Assembly (NCBI GenBank): GCA_016795005.1
Contig: JAEUIV010000147.1
Span: 1-41,020, forward strand
Length of the DNA stretch: 41,020 nt
Source: Phycisphaerae bacterium
Lineage (GTDB): Bacteria > Planctomycetota > Phycisphaerae > Phycisphaerales > UBA1924
Direction of reading: 5' to 3'
The notes beneath the pieces were generated by a model. That model was not told where the DNA came from, searched no databases, and was given only the letters and a program-made list of their open reading frames with translations. Position numbers and translations under genes: made by a program. Shown one piece after another: positions 35,391-41,020 of this stretch; within the stretch, counting starts at the first letter, position 1, and every line of letters begins with the position of its first letter.

Positions 35391-38072
35391 TCACTTGCAG
35401 GGCACGCCGGAGAACGTCAGCACCGCCGTGATATCAGCGAAGTTGACCACACCATCGTGATTGGCGTCGCCCGCACCCGTTCCAGGCGCGTAATCAAACA
35501 GCCAGAACGTCAGGACGCTCGTGATGTCGGCGAAGTTGACGACGCCGTCGCCGTTCGCATCACCGGGGCACAGCGCCGGAGCCGCGGGAGGCGTCACCCG
35601 TGCCCGCACATACGCCTCGCTCTGATCCGTGAACTCCGCGCGGAACACCACCGATCCGTCATCCGCCAGCGTCACCCGCCGACCCTCGCTCGTCGAGGCC
35701 GTGTCGCCCGCAACAATGTCCACGCGCGCGATCGTGCGCACGTCCTCCGAAGCCAGTTCAATCGCGCTCCCCTTCCCCGCCACCAGGAACAGCCCTCGCT
35801 CCGGGTCCAGAAGATAGAGCGCATTTCGGACGACCGAACCGCCCCCCGCGCTGATCGCCGCGGGAATGAGCACCTGCCCCGCGTTGTTCAACACGATCGG
35901 CGCGAGCACCCCGATCAACTCCGCACAGGCGCCAAGCCCCGGCGCGATTCCCGCCCCGCGGAACACCGCCGACGCCGCAACGCCGTCATCCGAGAGAAAG
36001 ACCGCGTGCGTGCCGTCAACCCCTGGCCCGATCAGACTGGCGTGGAACACCACGCGCCCGTGATCGTTGATGATCGGCGTGTCCACCGTGAACAACGTGA
36101 CACCCTCCGGCTCGCCGGGAGCCTGCCGACCCGTCGTCGCTACGCCGCGCAATCCCGATTCCGTCTCAACAAATACGCCGGCCTCACCGTTCGTCAGCGG
36201 CGCGCGGAACGCAATTCGACCGGACGAGTTCATCGAAACACGCACGCTCAGCAGGTCGCCGAACCGCACCCCGGGAGCCTGATCCGGCGCCGGCTCACCT
36301 TCCAGCGCACGGATCTGGTTCGTCGTCTGCCCCACCGACCGGACCATGATGCATGTATCGGCTGACAACGGCACCTCTGCGTAACTGATCGCCTCCGTGA
36401 GCGCGACCTGATCCGAATCGTTGAACGCCTGGAGCGACGGGGTGGTGAAGACCACACCCTTCGGAAACTGTGCGGTCGTCGCCGCGCTGATGTTGTACGA
36501 GGCAACCACCCCGGGCGAACCCCGCACAAAACTGAAACCGCCGGAAAACTGCACGATGAACGCCGATCGCCCGTGGTTGTTGTGGAGCGCCTGTCCGAGC
36601 AACCCCGTCACGGTCTGCCCGCCGACAAGCCCTCCCACACGCACGATCTGCCCCAGATTCCCCGGCGTGCCACTCCAGAGGCCCAGCACCGCCGACCCCA
36701 CCGGACCAATCCCTGCTGAAATCAGCGCCGATTCACCGGCCTTGACAATGAAATCCCCGAGCACATCAAACGTCCCGCCCCCGGGCGCCACGTCTCCCAC
36801 ACGCACGAACGCGGGAGGCAAACCGACGAACACGCTCGACACACCGGACGAAAGCGTCGGCCGCGACGCGACCACCCCGTCACTCGCAACATGCATCGGA
36901 GGGAACAGCGGCAGCGAAACGCACACCGGCTCGCCAGGCTCGGACGAAAGCAACTCGCCACGTGCGAACACCACCCCGTACTCGTCCGCCAGAGAAGCGC
37001 TCGGCGGCGCGCACACCGCGAAAAGCGGCGCCACAAAGCCCCGAACCTGACCGGTGGGAGTCACCCCTCGGCCGAGAACGTACTGACCATCCGCGGAAAC
37101 AGCCTCGACACTCAGGACCTGCCAGTCGTCCAGGTCCTGCCCGGAACCACGCAGATGCGTCTCCAGATCGCGCATCCCCTCTGACGGGGTCCACAGGAAG
37201 CATCGCGTCCCGGAGAACGCCATCACCGTGCCCACGATCACCGATCCGTCCGCCGACATATCGACGGGAACCGTCGGCGCGCCGGCGAAACCGGGAATCG
37301 TGCCCAGGTCGACCATCGGTCCTTCACCCTCGATGCGCCATACGCGATCCGCCCCGGACTCGTCGGCCCGAGAGGCGCCGACAAGAACCGCCCCGTCGTC
37401 CGAGATGTGCAGCCCCGTGGAATACCCGTCGCCAGGCAAAAAACCCAGCCCTTGCCACCCGTCGGCAACGCTCCACCGCGCGGCCTCTCGAAACTCCTTG
37501 TTTCGCAGCAAGTATCCGCCCCCGGACTCAACACGCACCCCTTCGCCGATGATGACCGCCCCGGAAGCGTCGATCGCCCGAAGAACCCCGGAGTCATACC
37601 CGGAAGGAACGCCGAGATTCTCCGGCGGGTTCGCCCCGACCTGACGCTGGTTGGTCACGATCCGCACCGCCCCATCGGGCGTCACGTCAAGCGTCCTCCC
37701 ATGAGGATCAATCACGAAAGGCCCGGGGCTGGTCCATCGCAACGCATTGAACGACGTCGCCCCATAGACCGTCTGTCCGTCACGCGAGAGATGATCCACG
37801 CTCGTGTCCTGGCCCATGAACGGCCCAAGATTCTGCACCACCGGGCCGGGATACACCCACCGCGCCGCACGCACGCCGCCGAACTGCTGGCTCAGATCAC
37901 CCGCGATCACCGAGCCGTCGGCGGAAATGTACCGAGGCACGGCGAAGAAAAACCCGGCGTTGTCAAGCATCTCAAACCGCGCGGGCTGCCCATCCGCCGT
38001 CGCCACCGCGCCGGCGATCGAGGCGAGCACAGCCGTGCCGCGAGCCGCGGCGGCGAGTGAACTCTTCGTCAT
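35391..38072 (-). CDS. large secreted HAF-repeat plus propeller protein with GC-type dockerin pair
   Basis: This protein of about 893 residues begins with a signal peptide (Ala-Thr-Ala-Asp-Gly region). Residues 30-360 contain HAF-type extracellular repeats: Ile-Ser-Ala-Asp-Gly-Ser-Val-Ile-Ala-Gly, Leu-Gly-x-Leu/Ile-Pro-Gly and Ala-x-Asp-Ala-Ser-Gly turns, plus Ala-Ala-Arg-Trp. Residues 400-825 are the Asn-x-x-Gly-x-Val-x-Phe-x-Ala repeat type seen in the 8640-10073 protein, so two repeat families are joined in one chain. The dockerin pair is 835-893. No catalytic site is seen; surface display or binding is likely. GAGGAGA lies 8 nt before the ATG at 38072. Confidence 0.88.
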   Translation of the reverse strand: MTKSSLAAAARGTAVLASIAGAVATADGQPARFEMLDNAGFFFAVPRYISADGSVIAGDLSQQFGGVRAARWVYPGPVVQNLGPFMGQDTSVDHLSRDGQTVYGATSFNALRWTSPGPFVIDPHGRTLDVTPDGAVRIVTNQRQVGANPPENLGVPSGYDSGVLRAIDASGAVIIGEGVRVESGGGYLLRNKEFREAARWSVADGWQGLGFLPGDGYSTGLHISDDGAVLVGASRADESGADRVWRIEGEGPMVDLGTIPGFAGAPTVPVDMSADGSVIVGTVMAFSGTRCFLWTPSEGMRDLETHLRGSGQDLDDWQVLSVEAVSADGQYVLGRGVTPTGQVRGFVAPLFAVCAPPSASLADEYGVVFARGELLSSEPGEPVCVSLPLFPPMHVASDGVVASRPTLSSGVSSVFVGLPPAFVRVGDVAPGGGTFDVLGDFIVKAGESALISAGIGPVGSAVLGLWSGTPGNLGQIVRVGGLVGGQTVTGLLGQALHNNHGRSAFIVQFSGGFSFVRGSPGVVASYNISAATTAQFPKGVVFTTPSLQAFNDSDQVALTEAISYAEVPLSADTCIMVRSVGQTTNQIRALEGEPAPDQAPGVRFGDLLSVRVSMNSSGRIAFRAPLTNGEAGVFVETESGLRGVATTGRQAPGEPEGVTLFTVDTPIINDHGRVVFHASLIGPGVDGTHAVFLSDDGVAASAVFRGAGIAPGLGACAELIGVLAPIVLNNAGQVLIPAAISAGGGSVVRNALYLLDPERGLFLVAGKGSAIELASEDVRTIARVDIVAGDTASTSEGRRVTLADDGSVVFRAEFTDQSEAYVRARVTPPAAPALCPGDANGDGVVNFADITSVLTFWLFDYAPGTGAGDANHDGVVNFADITAVLTFSGVPCK

Positions 38073-38162
38073 GCTGGTGATCTCCTCTCGCAAGAACCCG
38101 GGTGCCTCGGACGATCCCGAAGTGTGACGTCAGTTTTGTGCCGGGGCAACAAAACTTACGGA

Positions 38163-38921
38163 TTATTCTCGCTCAAGGATCGAAAACACCGCCGAAATAT
38201 CCACCTGGAGCCGGAACCGCCTGTCAAGCCCGCGCCGGACAAGCGCTCGCTCAACCGCCCGACGACTGTTCTCGATCTGCTCGATCCGCCTCGAAGACGA
38301 GATCGCGCCAGGATGCTGCCGGTAGCAATACAGCGGTCGAGGGAGATGCACAAACCGCGCCACTTCCGACGCGCGCAGACAGAAGTCATAGTCCGGCGCC
38401 GCCGTGAACGAATCATCAATCCCGCCGCAGGCGTCGAACACCTCGCGACGGAACAGCCTGAACTGAAACGAGACCAGTTCGGTCAGGAGCCGCTCCGGCG
38501 CAAAGGGCTTGACCGCCCTCGCCCTCTCGGGCAACACGCGGCCTCGCGCATCAATCAGCACATGATCCGTGAATACCAGGCCCGCGGTGGGGTCGCCCGC
38601 GAGCGCCGCGACCGTCTCTTCCAGCGCCGTGTTGACCAGCAGGTCATCGCTGTCAAGCCACCCGATGAGCGGGGCACGCGCATGCTCGTGCGCCCGCTTC
38701 AGCGCCCCCACGACCCCGCGCCGCTCCCCCGCCACCACCCGGACGCGCGCATCCTCCTTCGCCAGCCGCTGCGCCAGCGCGAGCGAACCGTCCGTCGATC
38801 CGTCGTCGTACAGAATGTGCTCAAAATCGGCAAACGTCTGCGTTCGCACGCTCCGCACCGCCGCCTCGAGAAAGGCCTCGCGATTAAAGATCGTCGTGAT
38901 GAGAGAGACTCGGGGTGTCAC
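38163..38921 (-). CDS. GT2 family glycosyltransferase
   Basis: A GT-A fold transferase of 253 residues beginning Val-Ser-Leu-Ile-Thr-Thr-Ile-Phe-Asn-Arg, with Tyr-Asp-Asp-Gly-Ser-Thr-Asp-Gly-Ser (about 40-48) and the metal-binding Asp-Ser-Asp-Asp at about 88-91. The Asp-Tyr-Asp-Phe-Cys-Leu-Arg block near 185 is the acceptor-side motif. It uses a nucleotide sugar; the acceptor is unknown. There is no neighbouring polysaccharide gene. The GTG at 38921 fits a TACACT box (38928-38933, minus) ending 6 nt upstream; an upstream in-frame ATG at 38966 has no such site. Confidence 0.9.
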   Translation of the reverse strand: MTPRVSLITTIFNREAFLEAAVRSVRTQTFADFEHILYDDGSTDGSLALAQRLAKEDARVRVVAGERRGVVGALKRAHEHARAPLIGWLDSDDLLVNTALEETVAALAGDPTAGLVFTDHVLIDARGRVLPERARAVKPFAPERLLTELVSFQFRLFRREVFDACGGIDDSFTAAPDYDFCLRASEVARFVHLPRPLYCYRQHPGAISSSRRIEQIENSRRAVERALVRRGLDRRFRLQVDISAVFSILERE

Positions 38922-38933
38922 CCCCGCAGTGTA
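38919..38933 (-). promoter_or_regulatory. TACACT -10 box directly before the GT2 gene (leaderless)
   Basis: TACACT (38928-38933, minus) is separated by 6 nt from the GTG start at 38921; no Shine-Dalgarno sequence. Confidence 0.55.
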
Positions 38934-39248
38934 CGGATCGGAACAGCACGCTCCACCGAGACCCATCAGGAATCAGCGCTCGATGCCCACGCCCCCCGGA
39001 CGGCTGCATCGCGCGCTCAAGTCCAAGCCGGGCACACGCCCGCACCCGACAACTTTCATGCCCCAGTGCCCGCGACACCGAAGCCCACCTCATCCGACCA
39101 ATCCGCTCGTTTCCGCCGCACGCGCGACGTCCACACCCGCGAGACCGCCGAGGACGACGTCGAAGCGATCGCCGAACTGCTCGATGAGCCGTAGAGAGTC
39201 GAGCCTCGCCGAAAGCACACTCCGCCGCGGTCGATCGCGCGAACTCAC

Positions 39249-39264
39249 TACTCTTCCTCGCATG
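39249..39264 (+). promoter_or_regulatory. TACTCT -10 box directly before the DinB-like gene (leaderless)
   Basis: TACTCT at 39249-39254 ends 7 nt before the ATG at 39262; no Shine-Dalgarno sequence. Confidence 0.55.
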
Positions 39265-39777
39265 GATCCCATCCGAACCTTCGACTACCTCATCCGCGCC
39301 CGGGCCAGGCTCCTCGAACCGCTCCGCACCCTCACCGAGGCGCAGTATCGCCAGGAGTTCCCCTTCGGCATGCGCCGCCTCAGCGCCACACTTCCGCACA
39401 TGCTCAACGCCGAGTGGTCCTACGCGCACCGCATCGCCACCGGCCAACGACCCGACCGCTCACTCGCCCCGATCCCCTACGACACCGAGCCTCCCTTCGC
39501 CGACATTGACGCCGCCTGGCCCGCGCAGTCCGAGCGCACACGCGCCGCCATCAACGCCTCCATCGACACCAGGCAGTGGAACACCCTCCACGAGACGCGC
39601 ACGCCCATCGACGGCCGAACCATGATCGTCCGCGCCCCCGCCTCCGAGATCTTCGTGCAGCTCCTCTGCCACGAAGTTCATCACCGCTCGCAGGCCATGT
39701 CCATGCTCCGCGCGCTCGGCCACCCCGTGCAGGACCTCGACTATTCCCTCTTCAACTACATCACCTGGGAAAAGTGA
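39262..39777 (+). CDS. DinB-family (DfsB-like) four-helix protein
   Basis: The 171-residue protein follows the DinB pattern: a first helix with Asp-Tyr-Leu, a metal-ligand His in Pro-His-Met-Leu-Asn-Ala-Glu-Trp (about 46) and Glu-Val-His-His-Arg-Ser-Gln (about 138-144) in the fourth helix, giving the three-His metal site of DinB/YfiT proteins. Members act as thiol-dependent transferases or are of unknown function; none can be assigned here. The leaderless start is supported by the TACTCT box. A longer frame from 38569 is not coding. Confidence 0.88.
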   Translation: MDPIRTFDYLIRARARLLEPLRTLTEAQYRQEFPFGMRRLSATLPHMLNAEWSYAHRIATGQRPDRSLAPIPYDTEPPFADIDAAWPAQSERTRAAINASIDTRQWNTLHETRTPIDGRTMIVRAPASEIFVQLLCHEVHHRSQAMSMLRALGHPVQDLDYSLFNYITWEK

Positions 39778-39942
39778 CCCCCCAGCGCCGCGGCACGTCC
39801 CCCCGCCAAGGGACGCCCGATATCCCCCGCTCCCACGTCCAGCAATTCACGATCCCTCCGGCTGGCCGCGCCGTCATTTCGGGTGCACACTCCCCAGGTC
39901 GATGAATACACCGCCCCCGCGCGCAACAGGAGCATCCCCGAA

Positions 39943-40884
39943 ATGAAGTCCCCCCTGCTCATCTCACTCGGCATCCTCATCGGACTCACCGCCGCCCAAC
40001 TCCGCACCGCGGAACCCGCCGCCAGCGCACGCCCCGCCCCCCAACCCGCCGCCGCCCAGCTCCGTGCCGGATGCTGCCTCGGCGATGCCGACTGCAACGG
40101 CGTCGTCAACTTCGCGGATATCAGCGCCGTCCTCGCCAACTTCAACAACGTCTGCCTGATCGACGCCGACGGCGACGGCGTCCCGGACAACGCCGACAAC
40201 TGCCCCACCTTCCCCAACCCCGATCAGACCGACACCGATGCCGACGGCGTGGGCGATCCCTGCGACAACTGCCCCTTCATCCCCAATCCGCAGCAGACCG
40301 ACTCCAACAACAACGGGATCGGCGACGCCTGCGAAGCCGCCGACAACGACGGCGACGGCTGGAACTCAACGCAGGACTGCGACGACACCGACCCCACCGT
40401 CTTCCCCGGCGCCACCGAGATCTGCTTCGACGGAATCGACAACGACTGCGACGGCCTCGTCGATAACAGCGACAACGACTGCAACACCAGCAACGACAAC
40501 GACGGCGACGGAGTCCCCAACGCGACCGACAACTGCCCCAACACCCCAAACTCCAACCAGGCCGACATCGACGCCGACGGCGTCGGCGATGTCTGCGACA
40601 ACTGCCCCAACCAGACCGATCCCACCCAGGCCGACTTCGACCACGACGGCGTCGGTGACGCGTGCGACATCTGCCCCTACCACTACAACCCCGGCCAGGA
40701 AGACCTCAACATGAACTTCATCGGCGATGCCTGCGAATCAACACTCGACAACGACGGCGACGGCTGGGCCGACGGGTTGGAGTGCGACGACAACAACCCC
40801 ACCGTCCATCCCGGCGCCCCCGAAATCTGCGGCGACAACATCGACAACGACTGCGACGGCCTCATCGACGAGGGCTGCCACTAG
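39943..40884 (+). CDS. secreted TSP3/MopE-type Ca-binding repeat protein with N-terminal dockerin repeat
   Basis: The 313-residue protein has a signal peptide (about 1-19), an Ala/Pro-rich linker, then a single dockerin-like repeat at residues 44-71 (Cys-Cys-Leu-Gly-Asp-Ala-Asp ... Phe-Ala-Asp-Ile). The remainder is acidic: thrombospondin type-3 repeats (Asp-x-Asp-x-Asp-Gly-Val-x-Asp, Asp-Asn-Cys-Pro, ending Gly-Asp-x-Cys) and two MopE-like modules (Asp-Asp ... Pro-x-Val-x-Pro-Gly-Ala-x-Glu-Ile-Cys ... Asp-Asn-Asp-Cys-Asp-Gly), the second at the very end. Such repeats fold around many Ca2+ ions with disulfide bonds. It is unusual that the dockerin-like repeat is at the N-terminus. AGGAG precedes the ATG at 39943. 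Confidence 0.9.
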   Translation: MKSPLLISLGILIGLTAAQLRTAEPAASARPAPQPAAAQLRAGCCLGDADCNGVVNFADISAVLANFNNVCLIDADGDGVPDNADNCPTFPNPDQTDTDADGVGDPCDNCPFIPNPQQTDSNNNGIGDACEAADNDGDGWNSTQDCDDTDPTVFPGATEICFDGIDNDCDGLVDNSDNDCNTSNDNDGDGVPNATDNCPNTPNSNQADIDADGVGDVCDNCPNQTDPTQADFDHDGVGDACDICPYHYNPGQEDLNMNFIGDACESTLDNDGDGWADGLECDDNNPTVHPGAPEICGDNIDNDCDGLIDEGCH

Positions 40885-40975
40885 GTCCTGTTTGACGGAT
40901 CGTCGCGTTCGGCGCTCGTTCGGTTGCGCTTTGTGTTCCGCTCGGTGAAGCTGTCGATCGGCAAGGAGGCCGACG

Positions 40976-41020
40976 ATGGCGAAGAGAACCAGGACGGGAC
41001 GTGGCGTGGATGGCCGACCG
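40976..41020 (+). CDS. start of an unidentified gene, truncated by window end (possibly a transposase)
   Basis: A strong AAGGAGG (40963-40969) stands 6 nt before an ATG at 40976 and the frame stays open for 15 codons to the window edge, reading Met-Ala-Lys-Arg-Thr-Arg-Thr-Gly-Arg-Gly. The basic N-terminus would suit a DNA-binding protein such as a transposase, but too little is visible to name it. Confidence 0.55.
   Translation, partial: MAKRTRTGRGVDGRP

Noticed and set aside
35391..40884. Possible cohesin partner for the dockerin-like tags
   Set aside because: I looked for a repeated domain of about 140 residues with cohesin-like strands in all secreted proteins of the window and saw none; the repeats present are propeller, HAF, TSP3 or beta-helix types.

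Overview
The window is GC-rich, gene-dense bacterial chromosome and most likely comes from a planctomycete of the class Phycisphaerae. The main reason is a family of nine secreted proteins that share a short Cys-bounded, dockerin-like repeat (Cys-x-Gly-Asp-Ala-Asp ... Phe-Ala-Asp-Ile-Thr-x-Val-Leu ... Pro-Cys). To my knowledge this type is annotated in Phycisphaerae as a GC-type dockerin. A PEP-CTERM-like lipase, a CHRD protein with a similar tail, a DUF11 lipoprotein and zinc-ribbon membrane proteins fit the same group. I saw no rRNA, tRNA, CRISPR array or prophage.

Layout. 1-5450 (minus) is a co-directional run: membrane-anchored tyrosine-type phosphatase, GT39-like glycosyltransferase, phosphatidylserine decarboxylase, phosphatidylserine synthase, DUF486 membrane protein, and an FHA-GAF-PP2C (RsbU/SpoIIE-type) phosphatase cut by the window edge. 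Two junctions overlap by 4 bp. 5479-10073 (minus) holds three secreted dockerin proteins. A lone O-methyltransferase follows at 10215. 10893-11703 is an accessory gap with a cluster of palindromes next to the eroded end of a REP-associated (Y1/RAYT) transposase. 11704-20700 (plus) carries four more dockerin proteins: an M1 aminopeptidase, a choice-of-anchor-B/LVIVD-like protein, a metzincin metalloprotease with PPC-PKD-IPT domains, and a seven-blade FG-GAP propeller. An unassigned structured RNA plus terminator lies between the first two. 20719-24567 has a PEP-CTERM-like lipase, aroC, a zinc-ribbon membrane protein and a BFD-like [2Fe-2S] protein. 24769-29288 has the CHRD protein with its own structured leader and terminator, an alpha/beta hydrolase, a long-form deoC and a Cys-rich DUF11 lipoprotein. 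29406-35369 has nadE, a secreted unknown plus a TlpA-like thioredoxin, a HIT protein and an M17 aminopeptidase. 35391-40884 has a large dockerin protein, a GT2 glycosyltransferase, a DinB-like protein and a TSP3/MopE-type Ca-binding protein. A new gene starts at 40976, possibly inside an insertion sequence.

Two themes stand out. First, secretion: at least fourteen proteins carry export signals, with two C-terminal tail types (dockerin-like pair; PEP-CTERM-like), and no recognisable cohesin or sortase is present here. Second, gene starts fall into two classes. Thirteen mostly cytoplasmic or housekeeping genes lack a Shine-Dalgarno sequence and have a TANNNT-like -10 box 5-9 nt before the start codon, which predicts leaderless mRNAs. 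The exported proteins have clear GGAG-type ribosome sites.
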